Shown here: positions 34,964-45,521 of the stretch, in pieces
How the letters are laid out: each line of letters begins with the position of its first letter
Position numbering within the stretch: the stretch's first letter is position 1
NCBI RefSeq assembly: GCF_030849505.1
Contig: NZ_JAUJFI010000016.1
Span: 1-53,208 of the forward strand
Origin: Azospirillum isscasi
GTDB taxonomy: Bacteria > Pseudomonadota > Alphaproteobacteria > Azospirillales > Azospirillaceae
Length of the DNA: 53,208 bases
Reading direction: 5' to 3'
The notes under the pieces: model-generated
Databases searched by the model: none
Seen by the model: the letters and a program-made list of their open reading frames with translations, nothing else
Told to the model about the DNA's origin: nothing
Program-made: the position numbers and the translations under genes

Positions 34964-35688
34964 ATGCGGTCCGCCGATCTGATGCGGTAGCCGTCCGTGC
35001 CGCCATTCTCGTGGAGCCACTCCAGCACCGCGGGCGTCAGCAGGCCGAGCGGTGCCCCGCTCACAGATTGCACGGCTTCGAGAAATGACTTCACCTCGGC
35101 TGGCACGTTGAAATCGAAGACCCGGGCGGCGACCTCGAGTTCTCCGCCGAGCCTGCGGGCGCGCTCGATCGCCGCCCTGTCTGCGGGCAAGGAATCAAAC
35201 GCGATCTTGAACTGACGATAAAGGGCTTCGTAAACCCTGAGTGCCTCGGTGTTGGCTTTTGTCTTGGCAAGCTTCGTTTCGATGGCCCCAGGGGTCTCAC
35301 CGGCGAAGACTACCGACCGATGTCCCTTCCACGCAGCCATAACGGTGTTGGCGAGGTCTCGGCCGGCAGTGTCGATCTGCTCGAGCATTGTCCGCCACGC
35401 CTGCCCCTTCTTGAGCGTGGCCGCACGGGGGACGGCAGAGAACTTGGCCTGGATGTCCAAGGCTTTTTTGCGTACTTCCGTAAGGCTGGCGGGTTCCGGG
35501 ACTACGATGGCGGCCTCCCCCAGAAGCTTCCCTTTTTCCAGCTGAGGGACAAGCCGCGCGGCGCGTACCGCGAGATCGGCCCGAAGGCCCTCGAGCTCGG
35601 ACGCCTCGGCGACGTCGGCGCCCGTCTGGTGCAGTCGGTTAAGCCGTTCGCGGAGAGCCGCGACCCGTGCCGGCAGTGCCGTGTTCAT
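34960..35688 (-). CDS. dpdI: DpdI
   Basis: 242 residues, ATGA overlaps at both ends. Almost all helical with coiled-coil character (AALRERLNRLHQTGADVAEA, AARLVPQLEKGKLLGEA). The C-terminal end (LGLLTPAVLEWLHENGGTDG) resembles a small adaptor. No catalytic motif. Position and size match DpdI, reported as needed for the restriction phenotype of the Salmonella system; probably a structural partner of DpdH. Confidence 0.75.
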   Translation of the reverse strand: MNTALPARVAALRERLNRLHQTGADVAEASELEGLRADLAVRAARLVPQLEKGKLLGEAAIVVPEPASLTEVRKKALDIQAKFSAVPRAATLKKGQAWRTMLEQIDTAGRDLANTVMAAWKGHRSVVFAGETPGAIETKLAKTKANTEALRVYEALYRQFKIAFDSLPADRAAIERARRLGGELEVAARVFDFNVPAEVKSFLEAVQSVSGAPLGLLTPAVLEWLHENGGTDGYRIRSADRI

Positions 35689-38600
35689 TGTGCCGCCCCT
35701 TCATAGGCTGCTTCGCCCGCGACGGTCACGAGTAAGCCCCTGATCTCTGCGGCAAGGCCAAGGGGGTCGACCTGCCCCCGGTTGGCCTCCTCCCGGGCGA
35801 CCGCCGCCTCGGTGGCCGCCACCAAATCGGTGGCAAGCTGCAGGAACGTCATGGTGCGGCCGATCAGTCCGACGTCGAGTGCACCCAAGGCATTGAGAAC
35901 CTTCGGGAGTTGCTCGCGGTCGGCCTCGACGATGATCTTGGCCTTGCCGACGAGATCCTTGATCGCACTGCTCTGGAATTCAACCAGTTGCCGCTCGAAG
36001 TCACGGATCGGCGTTTTCAAGGCGACCGGCGTACCCGTCGCGCCGATCAGGCGGACGACCTCCTGGAGGTCGGCAACAAAGGTCGTCTTGTCGAAGCCCT
36101 CGTCAACATAGGCGCCGATCTCGGCAGTGAACCCCTTCAGCTTGGCCACGACGCCCGTGATCTGGCCCCAGAGCCGTGCCTCGGAGATCGGGCGCACGAA
36201 AATCTTGACCTCGTCGGGCAACTGCTCGCTGCCCATCTTCGCCGCTTCCTCGTCGCCAAGCACGTCGAGGAGGCGCACAATGTCGACCGCGAACGGGGTC
36301 TTGCCAGTTCCTTGGAAACAGGCCACACGCTCGAGCACCTCCGCTTGGAGCCTCTCGCGTCCAGGCTTCCCCTCAATGGTGGCGCTGGCGTTCGTTCGCA
36401 ATCGGTCCCAATTATCATCGAAGCCCTGTCCCGCCATGGTCCCGGATGTCGAGAAGAGTGCCTTCAGCACGCTCTCGGGGCTGGATAGGCGTATAGCGGG
36501 CTCCAGCCCCATGATCCGTGCCTGCGTGACGAGGGCGCGCCCGAGACCGGCAACCAGCGCTTCCGTGGCCTTGACGAGCAGGGGCACGAGTTGGGCGACG
36601 AGGCGGTCGACGATCATGGCGCTCGCGACGTAGTCGTCGTCAGCCTCGGGGTAGGACCAACGCCGATTGTTCAGCACGTAGCGGAACGCCCCGAGCAGGC
36701 CTGCCCGGACCGACCCGTCTTCGTCCTTGGCATCCTTGCACACGGCGATGCGGCTGTTCACGTTGCCGCGCGCCTGGGGTATCTCAATCCAGCCCGGAGG
36801 CAAGTCGATGGGGCGGATGCGAAGGCTTGGCCAGTCCACGGCGTCCCGGACCATGTCCATGAGTGCCTTGCGGAGTTCGTTCGCGTCCTTCTGCTCGAGC
36901 TGGCTCCCCCCAGACCACTTCTCAAGCTTGTAGCGCATGTCTGCGACCTTGGGGTCCTCGGATTGGACCTGTGGCACGTGCGTCAGGACAGGCGTCAGGT
37001 AAGTCAGGGACGATAGGTTGTCGGTGGTGCCGGCTCCCCCTTCCCGCGGGCTGAGATCATCGGGACTTTTTTCGGGAACGAAATCGATGTTGGCGATCTC
37101 GGCCGGTGTCGGCAGGTGGAATGCCGTGAAGACCTGCGGGTGGATGTAGGCGATCATTGCGGGATCGGCCGGGTTGCCGCCCCAAACCGCGAGGAGGCTC
37201 GAAAGCCGGCGGGCGATGGGTTCCGGCTGGTGCGCTTGCTTAATCCAGCCGGCGAGGCTCGCGTTCGGCCGGAAACTCTGGAACTCACCGGGCGGGAACC
37301 CGTGCGCCTCGAAGCTGTCGCGCATGAGGAGCGTAGTCCGCAGGATCTCGTTGATGACGCGGCGCGGGTTGAGCTCCAACCGCCCGCCCTTTTCCAGGTG
37401 GCGGGCGGTAAGGAGGTGTATTGCATCGCGATTAAACGGAAAGAGTGCGTCGCCCCTATTGCTGTACCCGAACGCGGCAACGGCCGCACTCCCGGCCTCG
37501 TCGAGGGCCTCGTCGCGCCATGACGGCAGCCACCCGGTGAGCGATCTCTCGTCTCCGTGGCGCTGGAAGTGCCGGCGAAGGTCGTCGGTGCCCCACCGCG
37601 CCGCGTTGAGGTAGGCGCCCACCATCTCGACCACAGCCGCCTTGATCTCCTCGTCGCTTTGCTGCCGGCCGCCGACCACCCACTCGCGGCGCGCGCGCGT
37701 CAGGATCGTGTCCCGGAAACTAAGGTAACCATCGGTGAGCGCCAGCGCAGTGCGCATGGTCGCCCGTACCTTCCTTCCTTCGTACTCCCCTTCCTGGATG
37801 CAGACCTTGAGCAGCACCTCCTGGATGCCCGCAAGGGCCGCAAAGTCTTCGACGAGCAGTACGAGGTCCTTTCCGTCTTTGAGCAGCGTCTCCCGGACCG
37901 CAAGGATGATGTCCTGAAGCGTGATGCCGCCCGTACTCTGCTCGAGTTGGAAGACGTTGCCGATCGCGGGGTCGATCGCACTGTTCAGCAACTCGATCAC
38001 CGGCTGCAGACGCTCCGGTCCCACCGAGGAGATGTTCCGCACGTAGTACTGTCTGACCCTCTCGGCCGCCTGGTCAAGGGGGGCTCCATCAGGGAGGCGG
38101 AGGTCGGCTGTTGTGAAACGCGAGAGGCTATCCTCCTCGTCCGCATCGCCGTCACGGCCGTTCAGCGCCCGCGCGACGACCCGGGAAAGGACGTTGTCCA
38201 TGAAATGCTTCTCGAGCGCGGCATCGGTGAAGAGCCGGGGGAGGTCGCCGGCATGGGCGATCAGCGCCTTGAGATGCGCCCGATCGGGATGCTCCCGGAA
38301 CTCGGCCAGCATCTGTTCGCGCCGTGCTCTCAACGCATTCTCAAGGTGGGCCCTGAAGGTAACGACGGCATCCGTGACGTTGACCTCGGCGACCGCGCGC
38401 GAAAGGTCTTGCCGCGGCTTCGCGTAGCGCGGGTCGTCCTTGAGCGGATCAAGGATGAGCTCGACCACCTTGCGCAGGCTGGCGCTCTTCGGAATGCGGA
38501 TGATGTGGAACCGGTCGCGCATCGCCGAACGCTGCAACTGCGCGTCGAGCCAACGGATAACGTGCGACTTGCCAGCGCCCGACACGCCTGTGACGGGGAC

Positions 38601-38813
38601 GAGGAGGTAGCCGCCGGGCACGTCTTCGGAGGTGAACGCGTCGAGCAGGTCCTGCTCGGTCGCTGGCGTCTCGGCCCCGTTACCCTCGGCGCGCTTCACT
38701 AGGGGCGTAGGCTGGTGGACCGCGAGCAGGACCGAGACGTCGGCGGTTTCGGCCTCGTTCTTGATGCAGGCGTTGACCGCATCGGCCTTGGGCCAGTAGC
38801 TCGCGGGCATCAT
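35685..38813 (-). CDS. dpdH: DpdH, large P-loop ATPase
   Basis: 1042 residues. Walker A GVSGAGKS at 76-83 within VPVTGVSGAGKSHVIRWLD, Walker B DLVLLVEDFAALAG further on; the remaining 700 residues are helical. It resembles STAND/AAA-type signalling ATPases in layout (one NTPase domain near the N-terminus, long helical tail), but a subfamily cannot be fixed. ATG 38813 overlaps the dpdG stop. Likely the control ATPase of the restriction complex. Confidence 0.8.
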   Translation of the reverse strand: MMPASYWPKADAVNACIKNEAETADVSVLLAVHQPTPLVKRAEGNGAETPATEQDLLDAFTSEDVPGGYLLVPVTGVSGAGKSHVIRWLDAQLQRSAMRDRFHIIRIPKSASLRKVVELILDPLKDDPRYAKPRQDLSRAVAEVNVTDAVVTFRAHLENALRARREQMLAEFREHPDRAHLKALIAHAGDLPRLFTDAALEKHFMDNVLSRVVARALNGRDGDADEEDSLSRFTTADLRLPDGAPLDQAAERVRQYYVRNISSVGPERLQPVIELLNSAIDPAIGNVFQLEQSTGGITLQDIILAVRETLLKDGKDLVLLVEDFAALAGIQEVLLKVCIQEGEYEGRKVRATMRTALALTDGYLSFRDTILTRARREWVVGGRQQSDEEIKAAVVEMVGAYLNAARWGTDDLRRHFQRHGDERSLTGWLPSWRDEALDEAGSAAVAAFGYSNRGDALFPFNRDAIHLLTARHLEKGGRLELNPRRVINEILRTTLLMRDSFEAHGFPPGEFQSFRPNASLAGWIKQAHQPEPIARRLSSLLAVWGGNPADPAMIAYIHPQVFTAFHLPTPAEIANIDFVPEKSPDDLSPREGGAGTTDNLSSLTYLTPVLTHVPQVQSEDPKVADMRYKLEKWSGGSQLEQKDANELRKALMDMVRDAVDWPSLRIRPIDLPPGWIEIPQARGNVNSRIAVCKDAKDEDGSVRAGLLGAFRYVLNNRRWSYPEADDDYVASAMIVDRLVAQLVPLLVKATEALVAGLGRALVTQARIMGLEPAIRLSSPESVLKALFSTSGTMAGQGFDDNWDRLRTNASATIEGKPGRERLQAEVLERVACFQGTGKTPFAVDIVRLLDVLGDEEAAKMGSEQLPDEVKIFVRPISEARLWGQITGVVAKLKGFTAEIGAYVDEGFDKTTFVADLQEVVRLIGATGTPVALKTPIRDFERQLVEFQSSAIKDLVGKAKIIVEADREQLPKVLNALGALDVGLIGRTMTFLQLATDLVAATEAAVAREEANRGQVDPLGLAAEIRGLLVTVAGEAAYEGAAQ

Positions 38814-39712
38814 TCCCCCTTATCGTCGAGAATACGGCGGACATGCGTCATGCGCCGCCACCGCCGCTGGTTCGCGCCAACCAGGGACACACCGTCCTCG
38901 GTGTCGCTTCGCTGTTCAGCCGCGACCAGGCCTTCATGGTCAAGGCGTTTGATCGCTCGCGAGAAGGAGGTCGAGAGCATCCCGTCGGGCGGCGGCGTCC
39001 AGCTTGGCCCCGTCAGGGTGCCCTCTACCTGACGTCGGTACGCGCCGCTATCGAAGACCGGCAGCGCCTGAGCCACGCGGTCCACGAAAACCCGCGCAGG
39101 AAGCACGCGCTCGTCGCCGAAGATGTCCGGCAGCGCCTCCCGCAATGCGTGGGTCGGGTCCACTGTCACCTGTGGCCCGCCCCGCGCAAATCCAAGATAG
39201 ATCATCCAGGTTCGCAGGCCGTTCCACCGCGTGTCGTTCTGAAGCATGCATCTGGATTTGTCGGCCACTTGTTTGGCTTCAAGGGCCTGGATTTTGCTGT
39301 GTGATCCCGTGTCGAGTGTGTAGACGTCCTGGGCCAGGATCCAGGACAAGCCGCGGCTCAGGTCCGCGCTCTTGTTTTCTTCGGCCTCCCAGAACCGAAG
39401 GTTGTTCTCAGGTGCGAGCGCGATCATGCGCATGACCTTCGGGAGGCGCCGTTCCGCGATGTCGGGTGCCTTCCCCAGTTCTGCGCGGTAGGGCTCGCGC
39501 AAAGTAACCATTGCGCCTTCGGCGGCGAAGAGGCCCAGTTCCGTCCAACGGTTGAGGGTTCGGGTGAGTTGCGCGGGATCAATCGCGTCGACGCCGAACC
39601 CACATGAGAGAAGAAGTTCATCACGCGGCCTGGGACCGAAACGGACGAGCGCGCGGACCAAGACCACAGCGACATTGAATAGCCCGTCGCTCGGCATGTT
39701 GAGGATGCTCAT
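38810..39712 (-). CDS. dpdG: DpdG
   Basis: 300 residues. The first 80 residues look like a winged helix (LTRTLNRWTELGLFAAEGAM), and the C-terminal part also (SFSRAIKRLDHEGLVAAEQR), so the protein may bind DNA through two wHTH units. It is reported as necessary for restriction in the Salmonella system; mechanism unknown. ATGA overlaps with dpdF and dpdH. Confidence 0.78.
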   Translation of the reverse strand: MSILNMPSDGLFNVAVVLVRALVRFGPRPRDELLLSCGFGVDAIDPAQLTRTLNRWTELGLFAAEGAMVTLREPYRAELGKAPDIAERRLPKVMRMIALAPENNLRFWEAEENKSADLSRGLSWILAQDVYTLDTGSHSKIQALEAKQVADKSRCMLQNDTRWNGLRTWMIYLGFARGGPQVTVDPTHALREALPDIFGDERVLPARVFVDRVAQALPVFDSGAYRRQVEGTLTGPSWTPPPDGMLSTSFSRAIKRLDHEGLVAAEQRSDTEDGVSLVGANQRRWRRMTHVRRILDDKGE

Positions 39713-42282
39713 CGGCGTGCCCCGGCTTTGAACTGGTCGAATGAGAGGACGTTGGTCCCAGTCTCGGCCAGTCGCCGGCCCGGGTGATGGGGATCGGGTA
39801 CCGCTGGGGGCACCAGGATGACGTGCAGTGGCCTCTCCAGCAGGAGGAGGTGCTCGGGCACCGGACCTGAGGCAAGGAGCGAGGCGCGGGCGACGCGGTA
39901 TGCGGTGAGGCCCGTGGCCACCTCCTCGTCGGTCGATTGCACGAAGAGGATGCCATCGCGGGCGTTCCGGTGGAGGAGTGTCAATCCCTCGAGGCCGCGC
40001 ATGGCGTCGGGGACCGCGATCTCCCGAATGCCAAAGGTCGACACGAGGTCCGCGAGGATTGCGACGACCTCCGCCGCTTCCAATGTACCCGGCAGCGGCA
40101 GCAAAACCGGGGCGGCGGCGTCAAGGTGGGGGAACCGTTCCTGGAACAGGCGGGTGTCACAGGGTTCCACGCCCTCGATGCCGAACGAGGCCGGCTCGGC
40201 GTAGCGGACGTTGGGCCCGTCCCTCCTGCGGTCGACCGAGCAGCCGCCACAGGCGCGCGACACCACAACGGTACGGCGTGGTGCGTGGCTCGTATAGAGT
40301 TCATGGAGCAGGTCGGAGACCTCGGCCGCGCCACTGAGCAGCCTGTCCAAAAGGCCGCGGCCGGCCTCGGCGGCCTTGAACGAGCGTTCGCGCTCGGCGC
40401 TGATACGCACGTCAAACGCGTCCCGGTTACGATGGGTAACCTCGGAGACTTGGACGACCGCACGCGTGAAATATCGGGCCCAGTACAGATCGGCACGCAG
40501 TCCATAGGCCGCCTCGGCCTCACCCTCCTGCCGCGCAAGCGTTTCAGGTGGGAGCGACCGCAGTTCGAGCATGTTTGCACGAGCCATCATGATCAGCGTG
40601 CGCATGTTCCAAGCGGCATTGTAGTCGGTCTCGCGGTTGAGCCGGGGCGGAACAACGCTGAGGTTGACCTCGAGCAGGGTGCCCATCAGGTCGAGCGCCC
40701 TAGCACTGCCCGACATTGCCGACCATCGCTCAAACCCGAGTTCCTCGCTGATGAGAGAAGGAGCGGCCAGATTATCGGCGATCTCCCGGTCCACGGCGGA
40801 GTAGATCAGCAAGGAGGCGGACGCGCGACCGTCACGGCCACCGCGCCCAACCTCCTGGTAGAAACGGTCGAGCGTCTCTGGGACCGTCGCGTGGATCACG
40901 GTACGGACATCGCGCTTGTCGATGCCGACGCCGAAGGCCGATGTCGCCACGATGATGTCGAGACTGTTCCGCGCCCATTGGTCGACGATTCGCCGACGGT
41001 CAGCGTCGTTGGTTTCGCCATGGAAGCACTCGGACCGCGCAAAGCCGGCACGACGCAAGCGGGTCAGCCAATCACGGGCGTCGTCCCGCTTCGTCACATA
41101 GAGGATGCAGGGGCGTGGCGCGTGCCGAACGGCCTCCAGGATCTTCGCTGCCTTCGCGTCCTCGTCGTCCTCCCTGTGCGTCCAATACTGCGGTTCCGGA
41201 CGCAGGTGGATCGAGGAGACCATTTGGACGGTCTCGGCTGGGCCGAACAGTGTGTCGAACGTAGCGACGGTGTCAGGCGCCAGGGTGGCAGACATCAACA
41301 CGGTCTTGAACGGTACCGCCCCGCATGCGCCCAGCAAGCCCCGCCGAACGCCTGCGAGCATCTGGAATGCGGGCCGGAAGCCATCACCCCACTGGCTGAC
41401 GAGGTGCGCCTCGTCGATGACGAGATAGGCGAGCAATCCGTCCCGCGCCGCGTCGTAGAGCGCCGGGAGCAACGCTCCGGTCACACCCTCCGGGGAGGAA
41501 TAGAGGATGCCTTGCGTCCCTTGACGGATCGCCGACTTCACGGCGGATCGCTCGTCGTCGGTCAACCCCGCATGCCAAGCAAGCGTTGGAATCTCAAGGC
41601 GCGGATGTCGGTCCTTCAGTAGGCTTTCCATCTGCCGCGCTTGATCGAGCGCGAGTGCGGTCGTCGGCACGACGCAGATGGTGAGCGGGCCTTCCAGGCC
41701 CCGCGTCAGCACGGGTGCCTGAACCACGAAGCTCTTGCCCGACCCTGTAGGGAGGGAGACGACAAGTGTCTCGCCGGGCGGCAAGAGGAAAGCGCTACGC
41801 ACCGCCTCGCGCTGGCCCGCGGACATGTAGGTGGTGAAACCGCTTGCCTCTGCGAGGAAGGGGTCGATCGCACGGCGCCGGTCGATGCGGACGTCGCGTT
41901 CCGCGAAAGCGTCCTCGAAAAGGGGTGTGTCCTCGGCGTCCATCCACGCAGGCGCCCAGGCAACCGCTTCGATCAGGTATCGTGCGACGGCGACTGACTG
42001 CGCGCGGACGCCGAAACGGGCCCAGTCGTCGCGGGAGGGCCAGTCCCCATCCGCCGGGACCCGCAGGCGGGCCGTCGCGCCTGTTTGGAGGGTACGGCGG
42101 CGAAGGGCATGCCGGAGGAGCGACATCAAGTCGGAGAAACGCGCGGGCCTCCCCAATGCCTGCGCTTGGAACAGGATTTGCCGGATCCTATCGAATACGC
42201 CGTCGGCGCCGCGCGCCGGCACCGGCGTGAGCGGCCAACCCTCAAGGACGTCGTGCAGCGTCTCGAAGTCGAGCGACGCCAT
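39709..42282 (-). CDS. dpdF: DpdF, RecQ-like DNA helicase
   Basis: 857 residues. Motifs: SLPTGSGKSFVVQAPVL (about 175-190), VIDEAHLVSQWGDGFRPAF (RecQ-type aromatic loop follows the DEAH box), LMSATLAPD, SAFGVGIDKRDVRTVIHATV, and QEVGRGGRDGRAS. After the motor comes a Cys pair (RACGGC) possibly binding zinc. The start overlaps the dpdE stop by 1 nt (TGATG). Confidence 0.88.
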   Translation of the reverse strand: MASLDFETLHDVLEGWPLTPVPARGADGVFDRIRQILFQAQALGRPARFSDLMSLLRHALRRRTLQTGATARLRVPADGDWPSRDDWARFGVRAQSVAVARYLIEAVAWAPAWMDAEDTPLFEDAFAERDVRIDRRRAIDPFLAEASGFTTYMSAGQREAVRSAFLLPPGETLVVSLPTGSGKSFVVQAPVLTRGLEGPLTICVVPTTALALDQARQMESLLKDRHPRLEIPTLAWHAGLTDDERSAVKSAIRQGTQGILYSSPEGVTGALLPALYDAARDGLLAYLVIDEAHLVSQWGDGFRPAFQMLAGVRRGLLGACGAVPFKTVLMSATLAPDTVATFDTLFGPAETVQMVSSIHLRPEPQYWTHREDDEDAKAAKILEAVRHAPRPCILYVTKRDDARDWLTRLRRAGFARSECFHGETNDADRRRIVDQWARNSLDIIVATSAFGVGIDKRDVRTVIHATVPETLDRFYQEVGRGGRDGRASASLLIYSAVDREIADNLAAPSLISEELGFERWSAMSGSARALDLMGTLLEVNLSVVPPRLNRETDYNAAWNMRTLIMMARANMLELRSLPPETLARQEGEAEAAYGLRADLYWARYFTRAVVQVSEVTHRNRDAFDVRISAERERSFKAAEAGRGLLDRLLSGAAEVSDLLHELYTSHAPRRTVVVSRACGGCSVDRRRDGPNVRYAEPASFGIEGVEPCDTRLFQERFPHLDAAAPVLLPLPGTLEAAEVVAILADLVSTFGIREIAVPDAMRGLEGLTLLHRNARDGILFVQSTDEEVATGLTAYRVARASLLASGPVPEHLLLLERPLHVILVPPAVPDPHHPGRRLAETGTNVLSFDQFKAGARR

Positions 42283-45200
42283 CAGTCCCGCCCGTCCACC
42301 GTGGCGGTTGCTGCCGCGTCACCGCACACAAAACTTGCGACAACCGCGTCCACCATGATTGACGGCGAGGCGATCCCCTGGCTGAGCGCTGCCGAGAGAT
42401 CGCGCTCGAGTGCCCAATCCGCTTGGTCGGTGGGTAGTCCTCGCCGATCTGCGCGAGCGTGCAAATGTCCAAGGCGCTCCTGGTCAACACGATTGGACCG
42501 CAACAGTGCCCCCTTGATAAGATCGCGGAACGTGGGTAGGTCGCCCAGCACCTCTTCGGCGCGCCTGCGCGCCGCTTGGCAGGTGGCCGGCCAATCCGTC
42601 AGTTGCGGCAGGCCCAGCTGCGCGATGTTCCGCCAACGACTGGGGTTGAGGTTGTAATCCCGACCGCCCTGGGGCTGCGCTTCGGGGCGATAGGGAAGTA
42701 CCAGCCTCGCCAAATCAGCTTCGTCCGTGACTGGCTCGAGTTCCTGGTCAAGCCATATTGTCTGGAAAGTTGGCGGAAGGGCCATGTCTCCTCTCCGCTT
42801 GATTGCAGCCTGCGCCGAATCGCTCAACTTCCCGGCGCCCGCCAAGACGGCACGCGCGCAAGTGAGGTCTGGCTCGACGATGAAGTCGAAGCGGAAGTAC
42901 AAGTGTGCGGTTCCCTCGGTCCGGAGGCCGGGAAAGAAGCGCCAGAATGCCGTCGACCGCCCACGGTCGTCGTCCTGTGTAAGGTTCCACATACCGGTGA
43001 TGAAAGGGTCGCCGTACCGCAGGAGGCGGGCATGGGCGGCTCTGCCCTCCCGGCTGAGTGCGGTCTTGCGCCGATAGGTCAGCGGGACAGTCTTCAACAC
43101 GCGCCCGCGCTTGCCCATCGCCGCCTTGTCGATCGACGTCGCGCAGCGTTCATAGAAGGTTTCAAGCGGCACCAGCGTATGTGGCTGGTGCGTTATGTAC
43201 CTATAGGAGAACGGATCAGCCTCGGCTCCAGAACGGCCCATGTCCGCTTGGCCGTCGACACGGCTGAACTGGAGGTTGAACTCGATCCACGCGGAGGCGG
43301 CGTGGTCGAGCTCACGCCAATCGTCATCCACTTCTGCAAGCGCGTCCAGCGTGTCAACCGGCGGGGCGCCCAGCGCATCCAAGGCATCCTGCTGGTCGAG
43401 GTTGCGGATCTCACGCTCGATAGTGCCGTCCTCACCCGCGCTCGACTGGGTAAGGTCGGTGACCGCTTCGGCGCCCTCGCGGAACAACGCTCCGCAGAGG
43501 CCGCGGGTTGTCTCCTCAATGAGGTATTGGAGGCTGGCGACCGAACGGTCGAACACCCGCAGGGCACGATCGAGATAGTCCACCCAAGCGGTCTCGAACG
43601 GGTTGTCGCGGCAGACTAGGACAAGCGAGCGGACGGCGTCTCCAGAGCCGTAGCGGTCGGCGCGCCCAAGTCGCTGCTCCACGCGATTCGGATTGAGGGG
43701 CAGATCGTAATGGACGACCGTCTTACGGCCGCCCTGCAAATTTAGCCCCTCCTCGGCCCGGCGGTCGCAGACGAGGAGGGGGCGTCCGGTGTCGCTGTTG
43801 AAGGCGAGCCAGTCTTCCTTGTCAGGATCATGACGGTCCACGGGGACGCCGAGCCGTTTATGGAGCAGCGCAGCCAGGGCATTCGCGGTTTCGCTTTCCG
43901 AGCAGAAGACCACGAATTGCTGCTTCGGCCTGAGATTTTTCTTCAGCGCCTCGACTAGGGCATCCGCGCGAGCATCGAATGCCTCACGCCCGGACAGCCG
44001 GCGATTGATCGTCGCAAACCTCTCGATGTCGCCGACCAAGTCCGCACGCCGCGCCAAACCGCCGACCGTCCCGCCCCCTGAGCAGGCATACTCCGCGATA
44101 CGGTCCAGGACCTGGAGGAAAGCCGTCCCCCGCTCCACGTGCGCGCCACTGTCGTCGGCCGCCGTCGACTCGTCGAACCGCCATGCCTCCGCCGCTTCAC
44201 AGGCCCTTGCAGTCGCGGGACATCCATATTCAATGCGGGTCGCGCCCGATCGGCCGGGCGTCAAGCCGACGATGGTACGACGCCGGTGTCTTAAGATGCG
44301 GCGGTGGAGGCGATAGATCTCGCCCACATGCGCGCGGACCCGCCCGATTGCCGCGACGAGGTCCGGGTCGTCCTCTGAGGGCAGGCGGTTCGCGATCTCC
44401 CGTAGGGCGGTGACATGCTCCTGGAGCAATCGGTCGTCCGCAAACAAGGCTGTGAGTTCGTCCAGCGTGGGGTCAAGGTAGAGAACATTCTCGGGGGCCA
44501 ACCCAGCGACGATGCCCGCGAGCACTTGCCGGTTCTCGATGCGGCGGCGGAGTCCAGCCTCGTCGCCCAATGGGTAAGTGTCGGGGTCCAGGAGGTGGAG
44601 TATCTCAAGAAAACCGCGCTCGTTATGGATCGCGGGCGTCGCCGAGAGCAATAACACGCGTTCGATGTCCGGCGCCGCGGCGGCGACGTCCGCATATAGC
44701 GCCCCCTCAGGCCCCGCGGGCTTGCCTGTCAGGTGGTGCGCTTCGTCGATGACCAGCATAGACGCGCCGCGGAGCAGGGACTTGATGCGTTCATGGCCGC
44801 TGAGTGGCAGCACGTGGATGAGCTTGTCCAAGCAATGGCCAAGGAAAAACTTGGATACGAGTTCAGTACGCCACTGGGCTTCCAGCGCGTCTGGTACTAT
44901 CACCACGATCATCCCGTGGCCGCCGAAGTCGAGGACGCATTGCCGGATTAAGACGCCGGCTTCGACCGTCTTGCCGAGCCCCACCTCATCCGCTAGCAGG
45001 TATCGCTGCACAGGATCCTGTAGGACACGGCGGACTACCTCGATCTGATGTGCCTCGAGTTCCACGGCAGAGGAAGCGAGCGCGGACATACCCATCGTCA
45101 CGGCGCGCTGGGCCATGATCGAGCGGACGAACCCGCTACGCCCATCGGCGAAATGCGGCGTTTCGTTGATCCGGCTAGCAAGGAAGGGCGTTGGATCAGT

Positions 45201-45521
45201 GATTGGGCGCGCCCAGCGGACGAACACCTCACTGGCAGGCAGCAGACGGTCTGAGCCGTTCGGAAATCTAACGTGCAGGCGATCTTCCAAATCCTCTAGA
45301 AGTCGTCCGATCTCCCAAGCTCCAGTTCTTGGATTGAAATAGTAAAGGCGCGTCTGCCCGGGAAGCGTAAACGGCTCAATCTCGCTAGTATGGTAGGTGT
45401 GTAATATTCCGTCTGCAAACGGCGCGTCAAAATACTCGACTGTGCAGGATTGCCCATGCTGATGGATGAGCTTCCCAATGCCGAGCGAAGCATTTTCACC
45501 GATGCGGGCTTTTACAAACAC
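42282..45521 (-). CDS. dpdE: DpdE, SNF2/RapA-type helicase
   Basis: 1079 residues from GTG 45521; ATG 45602 is 27 codons upstream in frame. I prefer the GTG because GGGAGAAG lies 4 nt before it and the protein then begins with MFVKARIGENASLGIGKLI, a small beta domain typical of the family, whereas the extra residues look random. Motor: LADEVGLGKTVEAG (about 180), LVIDEAHHLTG (about 258), SATPAIHNERGFLEIL, EEGLNLQGGRK, RVEQRLGRADRYG. First gene of the eight-gene restriction operon. Confidence 0.87.
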   Translation of the reverse strand: MFVKARIGENASLGIGKLIHQHGQSCTVEYFDAPFADGILHTYHTSEIEPFTLPGQTRLYYFNPRTGAWEIGRLLEDLEDRLHVRFPNGSDRLLPASEVFVRWARPITDPTPFLASRINETPHFADGRSGFVRSIMAQRAVTMGMSALASSAVELEAHQIEVVRRVLQDPVQRYLLADEVGLGKTVEAGVLIRQCVLDFGGHGMIVVIVPDALEAQWRTELVSKFFLGHCLDKLIHVLPLSGHERIKSLLRGASMLVIDEAHHLTGKPAGPEGALYADVAAAAPDIERVLLLSATPAIHNERGFLEILHLLDPDTYPLGDEAGLRRRIENRQVLAGIVAGLAPENVLYLDPTLDELTALFADDRLLQEHVTALREIANRLPSEDDPDLVAAIGRVRAHVGEIYRLHRRILRHRRRTIVGLTPGRSGATRIEYGCPATARACEAAEAWRFDESTAADDSGAHVERGTAFLQVLDRIAEYACSGGGTVGGLARRADLVGDIERFATINRRLSGREAFDARADALVEALKKNLRPKQQFVVFCSESETANALAALLHKRLGVPVDRHDPDKEDWLAFNSDTGRPLLVCDRRAEEGLNLQGGRKTVVHYDLPLNPNRVEQRLGRADRYGSGDAVRSLVLVCRDNPFETAWVDYLDRALRVFDRSVASLQYLIEETTRGLCGALFREGAEAVTDLTQSSAGEDGTIEREIRNLDQQDALDALGAPPVDTLDALAEVDDDWRELDHAASAWIEFNLQFSRVDGQADMGRSGAEADPFSYRYITHQPHTLVPLETFYERCATSIDKAAMGKRGRVLKTVPLTYRRKTALSREGRAAHARLLRYGDPFITGMWNLTQDDDRGRSTAFWRFFPGLRTEGTAHLYFRFDFIVEPDLTCARAVLAGAGKLSDSAQAAIKRRGDMALPPTFQTIWLDQELEPVTDEADLARLVLPYRPEAQPQGGRDYNLNPSRWRNIAQLGLPQLTDWPATCQAARRRAEEVLGDLPTFRDLIKGALLRSNRVDQERLGHLHARADRRGLPTDQADWALERDLSAALSQGIASPSIMVDAVVASFVCGDAAATATVDGRD

